From Areca catechu (lineage: Eukaryota; Streptophyta; Magnoliopsida; Arecales; Arecaceae), in assembly GCA_021397845.1 (NCBI GenBank), contig CM038047.1:128880112-128944111 (forward strand): a stretch of DNA of 64,000 bases, read 5' to 3'. The position numbers and the translations under genes are program-made. Within the stretch, counting starts at the first letter, position 1. Each line of letters begins with the position of its first letter. Of this stretch, positions 1 through 11,007 are shown piece by piece. The notes below the pieces were generated by a model. It worked only from the letters and a program-made list of their open reading frames with translations. It searched no databases and was not told the DNA's origin.

Positions 1-442
1 AAAGATAGGGGGTGCAGTTATTGCTGGTACGATGCATGGTAGCTGCTCGTGCGGATTCTTGACACGATATGGGGCACGTGGCTTCATCAGAGTGGTTGGT
101 GCACTTCTCGATGTGATCTATCCGCTGTTGCTTCGACTGTCATGTGGATCACGGTCGGATTTGGTCCGGTGCATCCCCTCGGATTCCAGTCCAACTCGAG
201 AACTGAGGTGCTAGCCATCGGATCATGGCACGTGGGGGGGAGGCATTGGGATGCTACCCCCGGACGCCTATAAAAGGGGGGAGGCAGTGCCCAGAAGGAG
301 CCTTTCATCGTTCTTGCGCTTGAAGAGAAGGCAGTCTCCTCCCTCCTTGCATTGCTTTAGCCTCTCTTAGAGAACAAGGGAACCAGGTTAGTCCCATCTC
401 CATCTTCCCCCGTCTTCCTCCCTTTTTGCAACCCATTTTAGA
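1..442 (+). promoter_or_regulatory. Promoter and 5' leader of the antisense ORF of T
   Basis: A good TATA box (TATAAAAG, 269-276) is followed by a GC-rich leader and the first ATG of the antisense ORF at 443, 167 bp downstream. The stretch contains no convincing ORF of its own. Lying on the integrase-distal side of T, it reads as an antisense promoter in or beside the 3' LTR of T. I cannot see the LTR boundary because the window starts here. Confidence 0.55.
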
Positions 443-2614
443 ATGGCTTCTAGGAGTCGGAGTTCGGCTCGTGGTCATAGGGAACCCTGTCCTTTTGATA
501 TCCGTTCAGCCATGACCTGAGAGAGGGTCGAAAACCTTAGGATTGTATATAACATTCCCTCCACCTTACACCTGACCATCCCCAGTCACGAGGGTAGAGT
601 GAACGGGCCTTTAAACTTAGGAGCTCTCCCGATGTAAGAAGACCACCAGAAAGCCGGCCTCCACTTCACGATCCATAACTTTTTTATCCAGGTCTTCAAC
701 ACCTATAGGATCACTCCTTCCCAGCTAACCCTAAATAGTATTCGGGTTCTCTATAGCTTTGTGGTTCTGTGTTGGGAGGCCGACATCGAGCCGAGGGTAT
801 CATTATTTTCAATTTTTTTCTTGTTGAAGCAGGACTTCCGAAGTCAGGAGTGGTGGATGTTCAGTCCACGCCCTAGCCAGAAGATACTAGGGGGCTTCCG
901 TCCGCCATCCATGGATGGAAGTCCCGATACTTCTTTGTAGATAGCCTGGAGCGTGGGGCTTTGAGGCAGCTTGGAGGGAGCCGAGGCCAAATGCTTTGAA
1001 TGGGAGGAAGGTCTCGAGGGCCGACGAGATCGACTTCCATAAATTGGATGATGAGGACCCGAAGTTTGTTGGCTTCATGCTCCATGAAGGAAGTCTTCAT
1101 CAGGCTGGACTCAACCGGCATCCGATGTTAGGTAGGATGAGAGCCATAGGGAGAGAGAGAAGCTACTTTATCTTTTGTTGGCTTTGCAACCATTCCTTAC
1201 TCTAATTTTGTTTATTGACAAAAGGTAAGATGAAGTCGGATCGGGCGATCCTTTTGGTGCAATATATGCAGCGAAGGGCTGTCCGTATTACGGAGCTGAT
1301 CCCACAGGAGCCGAAGAAGCGGGCTGCAGAACCGATGCTTGAGAATCCGAAGAAACAACGGATGGTAGAACCGTCCGCCATGGTGGTGTCAGTCAAGTCA
1401 GAGGATGACATGCCTCTGACTGAACACCGAAGGGTGATTGCATCCGAGTGATCCTCTTCGGTCGGGCAACCGGTCTCTCGGACGGAGGAGAGGCTTCCGA
1501 TGTCCATCGAGGCGGACGTGGCTCCTTCATCCCGGCTGTTGGAGCTGACTGTGTCAACCTCCCCGATAATCAGGGGAACCCCTATAGGAGAGGGGCCGTT
1601 GGCCGCTGATGTGAGGGCTGGCGATGCTCATGATGAGGAGGAGCACCACAAGTGGCACGATGCTGAGGAGGCTAAGGAGCTGCTTCAGAGGGCCGCCCCC
1701 GACAATGACGGGCGGTCGGTGAATGAGGCTGCTAGGAGTTTCCTCCGCCATCTTCTTGGGGTAAGTATCACTTTTTATTTCTCCACTCCGAATTCATGGG
1801 TGGAGATTTTCTAACTGTGCATGTCTGTCAGCAGCTTGTCAAAGATAACTTGCTGATGGATGAGGGCGAGGGCGAGCTGTTCTATCTGAAAGAGCAGTTG
1901 ACCCAAAGGGCCGAAGCAACAGAGTTGACGAGGGACACAGATTGGGAGGTGCTGACAGCCTCCAGAGAAATGGTGCTTGGCTCGAGGGTTGCAGTGGCAG
2001 AGGTGTCCACCTAGCAGGCCGAATTGGAGGCACAGAAGAAGCAGTTGGAGGACTTGCTGGCCCAGAAGGTGGACCAGGAGGCAAGTCTGAAGAATAAGAA
2101 GAAGAAGATCAAGGCCCTAACCCATCGACTGGCTGTCGAGGAGGGGCGCTTGACCGAATGCGAGGTCTGTGCACAGGGCTATCTGGCGGCGGCGGAGAGG
2201 TACAAGGGCCTATTTAAGATGGCCCAGGAATTACTGAAGATGGCCGGCGAGAAGGCCGTCGTGACTTATAAAGCCTCCGAGGACTTCACCGAGGAGATGA
2301 ACGAAGCCGGGACCATCGGCTTCAACTATGGATATGACGAGTGTCTGGGAAAGGTTAATGCCGCCTTTCTAGACCTTGATCTATCATTCCTTTAGCCACC
2401 AAAGCTGACGGAAGAGGAATGCTTGGAGGCGACGGATCTGACTGCCCGAGCAGCCAATGCTCTAGTGGAGGCCGTCGTAGAAGTGGCCAGAATGGATGCC
2501 CCAGTTGGTGCTGAAGCAGAAACAACCGAAGGGGCCGAGGAGGCTGAAGCGGCTGTTTTCATCGAGGGGGCCATAGCGGCCATAGATAATGTGCCTTTCG
2601 AGGGTCAGACCTAG
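443..2614 (+). pseudogene. Antisense extra ORF of T (Transposase_28-like 'putative gypsy type transposon' domain plus coiled coil)
   Basis: Starting at ATG 443 the frame encodes a domain resembling the Pfam 'putative gypsy type transposon' family (Transposase_28), with a conserved stretch around YRITPSQLTLNSIRVL. A lysine/glutamate-rich middle (about 2024-2230) looks coiled-coil, and the C-terminus (2396-2614) is alanine/glutamate-rich and acidic. Two putative introns fit: 1132-1224 (93 bp, keeps frame 0) and 1761-1831 (71 bp, perfect donor GTAAGTATC, moving frame 0 to frame 2 exactly as the downstream exon needs). In-frame stops occur at 518, 635, 938, 1449, 2012 and 2393, with a frame change near 940-1000, so this copy is broken. 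Antisense ORFs of this kind are known from Tat elements; their function is unknown. Confidence 0.65.
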
Positions 2615-2807
2615 TCATTTGTAAAGGTCTGACCTTTAATTTTGTAAAGAACCTTTTGGAAGTAATGAAGAACTATTTTTTCATAATGTCTCATTTTCTT
2701 CCCTCTAAAATCTCACTAAGTGTGGACTAGTCGGCTGATCTGAGAGGACGGTCGGACCTTTAGGGTAAGCATCGAATAGTGGATCAGGCCGAACAAGATT
2801 CCCTTAG

Positions 2808-3228
2808 TATTCCCGCTTTAGGTATTGGTCCGTCGGCTTGCTCAGACCAAGAGCAATTGAAGTCACGGTTGGAGTGTAGCTCAAGCTGGAGCAACGGACT
2901 GAGGAATTTCAACCTAAGTGTTGGTCCGTTGACTTTCCGAACCCAGAAGTAGTTGAGGCGGTAGTCAGATGGTAGCATAGGCCGAAGCAACAAGCTTAGG
3001 TATTTCAACCAAAGTGTTGGTCTATCGGCTTTCCGGACCTAGAAGTAGTTGAGGCAGCGGTCGGATGGTAGCACAGGTCGGAGCAACGAGCTTAGGTATT
3101 TCAACCAAGTGTTGGTCCGTCGGCTTTTTGGAACTAGAAGTAGTTGAGGCGGCGGTCGGATGGTAGCACAGGCCGGAGCAACGAGCATAGGAATTTCAAC
3201 CTAAGTGTTGGTCCATCGGCATTCTAGA
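2808..3228 (+). repeat. About four tandem copies of a 96-bp unit in the 3' region of T
   Basis: The marker AATTTCAACC/TATTTCAACC recurs at 2905, 3001, 3097 and 3192, giving a period of 95-96 bp, and a more diverged copy precedes 2905. Each unit also carries GTTGGTCC and AGAAGTAGTTGAGGC. The array sits between the ends of the two convergent transcription units, integrase (minus) and antisense ORF (plus). The 190 bp before it (2615-2807) shows only the tail of the antisense transcript region. Confidence 0.85.
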
Positions 3229-3782
3229 CTGGACTGCCCTAAAGCCTCTGCCGATCGGAGTCGGACTTTTGGAAGTGGGCTACCCTAGAGCCTCTGCCGA
3301 CCGGAGTCAGACTTTCGAAAGTGGGCTGCCCTAGAGCCTTTGCCGACCGGAGTCAGACTTTTGGAAGTGGGCTACCCTAGAGCATCTGCCGACCGGAGTC
3401 GGACTTTCAAAAGTGGGCTGCCCTAGTGCCTCTGCTGACCGGAGTCGGACTTTCGAAAGTGGGCTGCCCTAGATTCTCTGCCAATCGGAGTCAGACTTTC
3501 AGAAGTGGGCTGCCCTAGAGCCTCTGCCGACTGGAGTCGAACTTTTGAAAGTGGGCTGCTCTAGAGCCTCTGCTTACCGGAGTCGGACTTTAGAAAGTGG
3601 GCTGCCCTAGAGCCTCTGCAGACCGGAGTCGGACTTTCGAAAGTGGGCTGCCCTAGAGCCTCTGTCGACCAAAGTCGGACTTTCGGAAGTGGGCTGCCCT
3701 AGAGCATTTGCCGACCAGAGTCGGACTTTCGGAAATGGGCTGCCCTAGAGCCTTTGCCGACCGGAGTCGGACATTCAGAAGT
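3229..3782 (+). repeat. Twelve tandem copies of a 46-bp unit in the 3' region of T
   Basis: The core CTGCCCTAGAGCCTCTGCC recurs about every 46 bp, at roughly 3237, 3282, 3328, 3373, 3418, 3464, 3510, 3556, 3601, 3648, 3694 and 3740, with a few substitutions per copy and conserved GGAGTCGGACTTTC. It abuts the integrase end. Tandem repeats in the untranslated 3' region are known in Tat/Ogre elements and can seed satellites. Confidence 0.9.
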
Positions 3783-3799
3783 GGTTCGTAGAAGAAATA

Positions 3800-5120
3800 T
3801 GGACTTCAATGATAATACTTGCGGAGGTTGTCTACATTCCACGGACGTGCCATCTATCGTCTGTCCAAAAATTCAAGTTGATAGGTGCTGGCTCGAACAA
3901 CTTCAACGACCCGATAAGGTCCTTCCCAATTTGGGGAAAGCTTGTCTTGCTCGGTCGGCCTCGAAACTTCGGTCCTCCGCAGGATGCCTTAACTCGCGAG
4001 TTGTAATATTTCTCCATCTTCTTGCAGTAGACCGCCATCTTCATGCCTGCCCATAGCATAGTTTCTTCGAGCAAGTCCAGGTCAGCCCTTCTCTGTTCGG
4101 AGTTGGCTGGTTCGGCATAGTGGTCGATCCGTAAAGATTGAAGAGAGGTCTCAACAGGAATGATGGCCTTGCTCCCATAAGTGAGGTTGAATGTGGTTTC
4201 ACTGGTTGACGTTCTGGCAGTCGTCCGATATGCCCATAATACTGAGTGGAGCTCCTCTGCCCAAAGTCCCTTTGCCTCATTGAGCCGGGTCTTCAGCCCA
4301 TGTAAGATTATCCGATTGGTGACCTTAGCCTCTCCACTACACTGAGGGTGGCCGACTGATGTGAGTCGGTGAGAGATGTGAAATTGCTGACAAAAGTCTT
4401 GGAATCTAGAGTTGTCAAACTATCTTCCATTATCAGTAATAATCAACCAGGGAATGCCGAACCGAAAGATGATATTATTCTGGATGAAGTTCTCCACCTT
4501 GGCCTCCGTTATCTGTGCTAGTGGTTCGGCCTCCACCCACTTGGTGAAATAGTCGATGGCCACAAGCAAAAATTTTCGTTGCCTAGAGGCCGGGGGAAAT
4601 GGTCCCAAGATATCCATCCCCCGCTGTGCGAACGGCCATGGGGCAGTGATCGGTGTTAGCTCACTGGTGGGCCTCCTTTGAATAACGGAGTACCTTTGAC
4701 ACCCGTTGCATCTTCGGACGAAGTCTGACGCATCCTTTTGAATGGTAGGCCAGTAGTATCCCTGCCGGATGATCTTGTAAGCTAAGGATCTTCCTCCGAG
4801 GTGGTCGCCATAGATGCCTTCATTGACTTCTCTGAGGGCTTAGTTGGTGTCTGTTGGCCCCAAGCACTTCAACAGCGGCTGTGAGAATGATCGCTTATAC
4901 AGGATGCCATCAAGGACGACGTACTTAAAGGCCGTTGAGTGCACTCACTTGGCCTCCGTTGGATCTCCCAAAAGAGTTCCTTTAGCCAGGAAAGTAAGGA
5001 TCGGATCCATCCAAGAAGTTTATTATTCCACCTGGTGGACCTCGGTTGGCTCTTCCATAATATTGGGGTGCCACAGATGCTCCACAAATGTTCGATCGGA
5101 AGTCCCGACGGTGGCCGCAA
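3800..5120 (-). pseudogene. Integrase of T
   Basis: Translation in shifting minus frames gives an H2C2 zinc-binding region near 4870-4680 (GDHLGGRSLAYKIIRQGYY, then CNGCQR). The catalytic core starts at MDILGPFPPASRQRK (about 4617), with the second aspartate in IITDNGR (about 4430) and the glutamate region (GEAKVTNR) near 4330. The C-terminal part runs through a 4280-4041 frame and ends near 3832. It would insert element cDNA into host DNA. A stop follows IITDNGR and at least two frame changes occur, so the protein is not intact as read. No chromodomain follows, as expected for Tat. Confidence 0.8.
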
Positions 5121-5808
5121 CCAACCTTGATAGAGCGTCCGCCCGAGAGTTTTACATATGAGGTATGTGGAGGATTTTGAAAAATATTAGCCGAGAGAAA
5201 AGGTTCTGTACCTTGTTTAAGTATTTTGCCAAGGTTGGATCCCTTGCTTCAAATTTCTCCTTCGCTTGATTAACCACCAGTTGGGAGTTGGAGAAGACTC
5301 TGAGTCGACGATGCCCAGTTCATTGGTGATTCATAGCCTCGTGAGGAGGGCTTCGTATTCTGCTTGATTGTTTGATACCTGAAATAAAAAATGAAATGCA
5401 TACTCTAGGTTTTCTCCATCCGGGTCGGCCAGGATCAGTCTGGCCTTGCAGCCCACAAGGTTGGATGCTCCATCCACATGGAGGGTCCAGGTTGGTTCGG
5501 CTTCGTAGATGGCATCGGCTTCAGGTACTTCGGTCATTTAAGGAGCCGTCTTCTGTCTCCATGTACAATCTGCAATGAAGTCAGCAATTATCTGGGCCTT
5601 GAAGGCAAATCGAGGCTTGAAAGAGATGTCAAATTCGCCTAGCTTGACAGCCCACTTGGCGAGCTGATCGGATGTGTCTGGGCTTCGAAGGATTGCCTTG
5701 AGGGGTTGGTCAGTCATCACCATAATCGGATGTGCCTGGAAATATGGTCGAAGCCGCTTGGCGGACGTGACCAAAGAATACATCAACTTTTCCATCTTGG
5801 GGTACCTT
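5121..5808 (-). pseudogene. Dual RNase H region of T (connection RNase H plus second RNase H-like domain)
   Basis: The first part (5808-5538) starts in RYPKMEKLMYSLVTSAKRLR and ends in IIADFIADCT, which is the tether and RNase H end of a gypsy polymerase. The second (5537 to about 5121) reads LHVDGASN and SNNQAEYEALLTRL, the aspartate and glutamate motifs of the additional RNase H domain found in Tat elements. The frame breaks after LLTRL, and residues such as DSE continue in another frame. Upstream the coding sequence is cut by solo LTR F at codons for AKT|RYP. RNase H degrades the RNA template during reverse transcription. Confidence 0.75.
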
Positions 5809-5813
5809 GTTTT

Positions 5814-8169
5814 TGTAGGGTTCGGTGGCAAGGCGGAATCATAGATTTCAAAAATTTTTATCTTAATGAAATCTTCACCAAACCTTCAACCCAAAATCTC
5901 CTTAAAAGAATTAAAACATATAAGATGTTTATATAAGATTTAATCTCAAATCAAGATACTAACCTGTATCGCAAAATCCAAACTCTGAATCTCCACCAGG
6001 TGCCCAAATGTTCACCCTCCAATGGTGATCCACACAGAAAAACAATGAAGACAAAATTTCTATTTCTTGGTTCCCCTTCTTGAATTCTTTTTCAAGAATT
6101 CAATTCTTGGACCTTTAGGCTGAAATTTTCTTTCTTGAAAATTTCCTTTTCTTCCTTCTTTCCTCTTCTTGAATTTTCTTCAAGAATTCCCTTTCTTGAA
6201 TCCCTTTTCTTGAATTGAATTGGAAGAAAAAATTAAGACAGTCAAAGTCTTAATTCAAGAAAGAAAAGAAGAAAAGATCCTTTCCCTGTTCTTTCCTTTA
6301 CCGTTCAAGACCTTCTTCTTATTCTTGTTTAGGTTGAGAGTTTCGATAGAGGATACCTCTGTAAAGGAAACAATACCCAACAAGAACAAGAGGAAGGAGT
6401 ATTCTGGATAGGAAGTGAGGGAATTGGATCTCTGAACTATGTTGCGTGAAAACCCCCGAGAACCCCAACCCTATTTATAGATCTCAGAGGGGTGTCATTT
6501 CGAAACAACGCAACCCTTTGAAACCCCAGGGATCACGATCCCTCATTCCTCATGCGTCCCCTCAACCAAAAATCATGATTCTTCGATTGGATTTTCGTTT
6601 TTTCCGACGAGGAGAACTCTCGGAAAAACTTCAGGAAGGATCGTGACTTTTGGAGACGGATTTGCGACCGAAAAGCGACGGATCTTTTTCTTAAATTTTT
6701 CTGCCATCAGATCCAGATCCAAGGGTGCCAGACAAGGATCTGAAATGCTCCTCTTCAGAAATTTCTCTGACATTTTTTCTTCTCACGCGTTTTAAGAGAA
6801 GTCCACGCGCGTGGACTTTCTTTCTTGGCGCGCGCGGGTGAGAGAAGGGAGGGGGCGGCTTGGAGAGAGGGTCTCAGTGAATTAAATTCACTTGGGTTCA
6901 GCCATGGGTTAGCCCAATGTCCTAAAAATTAAATTGGACCTTAATCTGGTTCAATTAGAACCCAATTAAGCCCAATTCGGAACCAAATTCGAATCTGATT
7001 CGAATAGAAATTTGGTCTGCAACACATGCTAGTGTGTTTATCCTGCAAACATGATTTAATTCCAAATTAAATCCTTCATCAATTTTCTTTTGTGTGTGAC
7101 CCATTGGGTTCCACACCTAGCCAGCAGTAGGTCCGAGTGCTATTTGACTTAATTCGGTTAGATCTCAACTAAGCCGATTTAGGTCAACTCAAAATAGCTC
7201 GACTCGGTCAATTAGAATCTAATTCAAATTGACTGATTTGAATTACCATGATTCAATCATATACCTACAAGACAAGATTGACGTCTAGCAACGTATCATG
7301 TCTACCCGGAAGATGTGGAATTTTGGTGGAATTACCAAAATACCCTTCAGTGGTGAGTTACCGGGCAATTCAGTCCTTTGATCAACTTGCATCCCGAATA
7401 TGATTATGAATATGGATATTTGTCAAATCCAATTTTCATATTCATCCCTAGCTCAATCTTTATAATGATGATTCATTAATGAACCATTAGAAAATAACTC
7501 TAATGTTCATACTTTGATCAAAGGTTTCCTGAATCCATCATTTGAAATTAGCTGGATGCTATTCCCTCTTACTAGGGCTGATCAATTCCTTGTTGACCTA
7601 CTCACAACCTCCATATACAATCCACCATAACCAGTATCACCTCGTGCATGACTTAGTGTCATGATTGACTGCGAACCAAAGTATGGATTCATGTATATAA
7701 GGTACTATGGTAGTCTCAGGTCAAAGGACCACATGCACTACTCCCACTATGAGAATTATCTATTGACAAACAGATAAGGTTCCATTAGATATTCTCAATC
7801 TGGATCAATTCAGTGAACTCATTCTCCAATGAACACTCACATCCTAGTATTAGTGTCAAACACAAGTGACTGTGAGATCAGTCACCCTTATTACAAAATA
7901 TATAGGATGTGCTGGTCTTGCCGGAAACATTGATCCCCAACTCAATGTCCCATCGACCAGGAATATTTTAGATTAGGGTTTTAAGGCTTTAGGTCTCACT
8001 GGTATGATCTCATCATAACCCTAGAACCATAGCCCTAATCTATGGGGTTCATCAAAAAATCAAAAAGACACAGCAAATGATGAAAATAATGCCTTTATAA
8101 AATGTCAATTCATTGATTTTGGGATCAAAATTACAATATTTCAATTGGCTTTCAGGGCACAATCTTTCA
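5814..8169 (-). mobile_element. Solo LTR F (2,356 bp) inserted in the T polymerase
   Basis: The block begins TG and ends CA. It is flanked by 5-bp duplications GTTTT at 5809-5813 and 8170-8174, and removing it joins the RT end (8175) to RNase H (5808) in frame. There is no protein coding, PBS or internal domain, so it is a solo LTR. Orientation minus is inferred from the TATA-like CTATAAATAG at 6471-6480 and from an overall design like the copia LTRs elsewhere in the window. Short ORFs at 6220-6646 lack homology and are ignored. Lineage is not certain; copia-like is my best guess. Confidence 0.8.
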
Positions 8170-8174
8170 GTTTT

Positions 8175-9236
8175 GGCATCATGGAGGACTTTGCTGATAT
8201 AATAGATGGGCTTCTGTTATCCGTCCTCTCTGACTCGCACGAAGACGGTGCCGATCACTTCGTCCGACACCGAAAGATAGAGGTACAAAGGTTCCCCCTC
8301 CATCGGCTTGGCCAGTAATGGGGGGTTCTTCAAGTACTCCTTTAATCCTTCAAAAGTTGACCGACATTCATCAGTCCAAACAAAGCTTTTCGACCGATGC
8401 AGGGTCTTGAAGAGTGGCAGAGACTTCTCAACCAAACGAGAGATGAAACGGCTGAGAGAGGCGATCCGGCCGGTAAGCTCTTGCACCTACTTTTTGTTGG
8501 TCGGATATGCCATCTCAGTGATGGCCTTTATCTTGTCGGGGTTCACTTCAATTCTCCTCTGTGTGACAAAAAAACTAAGGAACTTTCTAGAGGTTACCCC
8601 AAAAGTAGATTTTGTGGGATTCAGCTTCATCCGATGGTGCTTGAGTGCATTAAAGGATTCCCGCAAGTCCCTGATGTGGTCGGCCTTATAGAGACTTTTC
8701 ACTATCTTGTCATCCATATAGGCCTCCATGTTTCTGCCCAGCTATCCTTCAAACACTCGATTGATCAGCCTTTGAAAGGTGGCACCTGTGTTCTTCAAGC
8801 CGAAGGGCATCATTCGATAGTAGTACAAATCCTTGTCAGTGAAAAAGGCGGTCTTCTCCTCTTCTTCTGGACGCATCTTTATTTGGTTGTAGCCGGAGAA
8901 GGCATCCATAAAGCTGAGAAGCTGGTGGCCGACCGTGGCATACACCAGCTGATCAATCTTGGGCACTAGAAAGCTATACTTCGAACAAGCCTTGTTGAGG
9001 TCAGTGTAATCTATACAAATCCTCCACTTTCCATTGGCATTCTTTAACATAACAACATTCGCTAGCCACTCAGGATAGTGGACTTCCCTGACGAAGCTAG
9101 CATCATAGAGATTTTTCACTTCCTCATCGATGGCTCTCTGCCTTTCGGCGGCAAAACTTCTCTTCTTCTATCAGATAGGTCGGTAAGTCGGATCCACCTT
9201 GAGCTGGTGAGTGATGACCTCCAACGGTATTCCAGG
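8175..9236 (-). pseudogene. Reverse transcriptase of T
   Basis: The minus frames encode LKNANGKWRICIDYTDLNKA (RT start), FMDAFSGYNQI (catalytic aspartate), MMPFGLKNTGATFQ, then the YMDD box near 8722 and IYYISKVLHDAKT at the end. Segments 9119-8742, 8729-8487 and 8486-8217 are in one frame, separated by single stop codons. Length and motif order are normal for gypsy RT. Upstream, the join to the protease linker is interrupted by element E right after the proline-glycine of an AWLTSDMPG segment. The stops mean it is not translatable as read. Confidence 0.85.
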
Positions 9237-11007
9237 TGATGCGGGACAGAGATTGGACTGGATCGCTGGCGAGCATGAAAGTCACCAGAGATTAGGATTT
9301 GCAAAGGAGGAGGAAAGAAGAGGGTGCAGGGTAAGAAAAATACTGGGGTTCACATAGATTCCCCAAGAAGAACAAGCACATAGCAAAGGGGCTCACACAG
9401 ATGCCCTAGAAGAACAAGCACATAGCAAAGGGGCTCACATAGATGCCCTGGGCTCACACAGATGCCCAAAATCAGGGATCACACAGAAACCCTGGGAAGA
9501 TGGAGAAGGGATCATATAGATACCCTAGGATCACACAGATCATTCACACAGAACAATAAAAATTTTATTCATCCATCCTCCTATTACAAAAGGCTGAGGG
9601 TGGTATTTATAGATTTTCCAACCCTCATTTGAATTTGAATACAAGATAAAAAGATAAGAACGAATCAAATTCAAATATAAGATAGGATAAGATAAGCCTA
9701 TCCATATATCAATCCTAACCAACCAAATCCTAAATCAAATTGAAATATAAGATAGGATAAGATAAGCCTATCCATATATCAATCCTAACCAACCAAATCC
9801 TAATCAAATTTTAAACAAAAGATAAATCCTAAATAAATTTATTCCAAAATGCTTCTAGATCTGTGCCACTCCAAGAATTATGCTTGCTCCAAGATCCGTG
9901 CTTGAGATGTCCCCATCATTCTCCTACGGTGGGGAAAAAACTCGACTCTGTCGAGTTTGGGTCAGGCTCCAGCTTCAGCTTGACTTCAGCTCCGGGAACT
10001 CCAAACTTTTAGCTTGACATAACCATGATATTTTTTTTTTTTTTAATCAACTTTGCTTTGAAAATGGTGTGGCTTTGAGATCGGTGTGCTTTGAAATCTG
10101 TGCTTTGAAAATGGGCTGCAGGCAGTTCTTGGAGAGCTTGGCATAGATGAAGTAGAAAACAGGGTGAGGGCTGAAGGGAGGAATGTGGTGGGTGGCCGGC
10201 TGGGGGGACGGTGGTCCGACGTCGATGTTGGGGAAGGATCCGTGGACAAGATTTGAAATAGGGAAGAAAGAGAATAGTGGGCCGGTGATGAAATAGAAAA
10301 ATCCTAATCCTTTAGCTCTGATACCATTTGATGCGGGACAGAGATTGGACTGGATCGCTGGCGAGCATGAAAGTCACCAGAGATTAGGATTTGCAAAGGA
10401 GGAGGAAAGAAGAGGGTGCAGGGTAAAGAAAAATACTGGGGTTCACATAGATTCCCCAAGAAGAACAAGCACATAGCAAAGGGGCTCACACAGATGCCCT
10501 AGAAGAACAAGCACATAGCAAAGGGGCTCACATAGATGCCCTGGGCTCACACAGATGCCCAAATCAGGGATCACACAGAAACCCTGGGAAGATGGAGAAG
10601 GGATCATATAGATACCCTAGGATCACACAGATCATTCACACAGAACAATAAAATTTTATTCATCCATCCTCCTATTACAAAAGGCTGAGGGTGGTATTTA
10701 TAGATTTTCCAACCCTCATTTGAATTGAATACAAGATAAAAAGATAAGAACGAATCAAATTCAAATATAAGATAGGATAAGATAAGCCTATCCATATATC
10801 AATCCTAACCAACCAAATCCTAAATCAAATTGAAATATAAGATAGGATAAGATAAGCTATCCATATATCAATCCTAACCAACCAAATCCTAATTCAAATT
10901 TTAAACAAAAGATAATCCTAAATAAATTTTTCCAAAAATGCTTCTAGATCTGTGCCACTCCAAGAATTATGCTTGCTCCAAGATCCGTGCTTGAGATGTC
11001 CCCATCA
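9237..11007 (-). mobile_element. Element E: complete small non-autonomous LTR retrotransposon
   Basis: Two direct LTRs, 9237-9918 (682 bp) and 10329-11007 (679 bp), flank a 410-bp internal region. Target duplication CCAGG is present at 9232-9236 and 11008-11012. The LTRs open TGATGCGGGACA and close TGTCCCCATCA, an imperfect terminal inverted repeat. On the minus strand a PBS (TGGTATCAGAGC, 10315-10326, initiator-tRNA-Met type) lies beside the 5' LTR, and a purine tract beside the 3' LTR is preceded by the palindrome CTCGACAGAGTCGAG. A TATA box (TATAAATACC, minus) lies in each LTR. No polymerase is encoded, so it must be mobilised in trans. The LTRs differ only by one-base indels, implying a very recent insertion. 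Confidence 0.92.
9919..10328 (-). other. Internal region of E (PPT palindrome, poly-T, short minisatellite, PBS)
   Basis: From the 3' LTR side it contains the purine tract and palindrome near 9925-9955, a T-run near 10031-10044, about four copies of a 16-17 bp unit resembling GTGTGCTTTGAAATC (10051-10113), and the PBS at 10315-10326. The only sizeable minus ORF (10249-10043, 68 aa, proline/serine-rich) has no recognisable domain. I consider the region non-coding packaging and priming sequence. Confidence 0.7.

Noticed and set aside
3229..3782. CRISPR-like spacing of short repeats
   Set aside because: The 46-bp units are contiguous with no unique spacers; the context is a plant retrotransposon.
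8308..8969. Two plus-strand ORFs of 127 and 190 aa
   Set aside because: They are antisense shadows of the RT of T, which has clear motifs on the minus strand.
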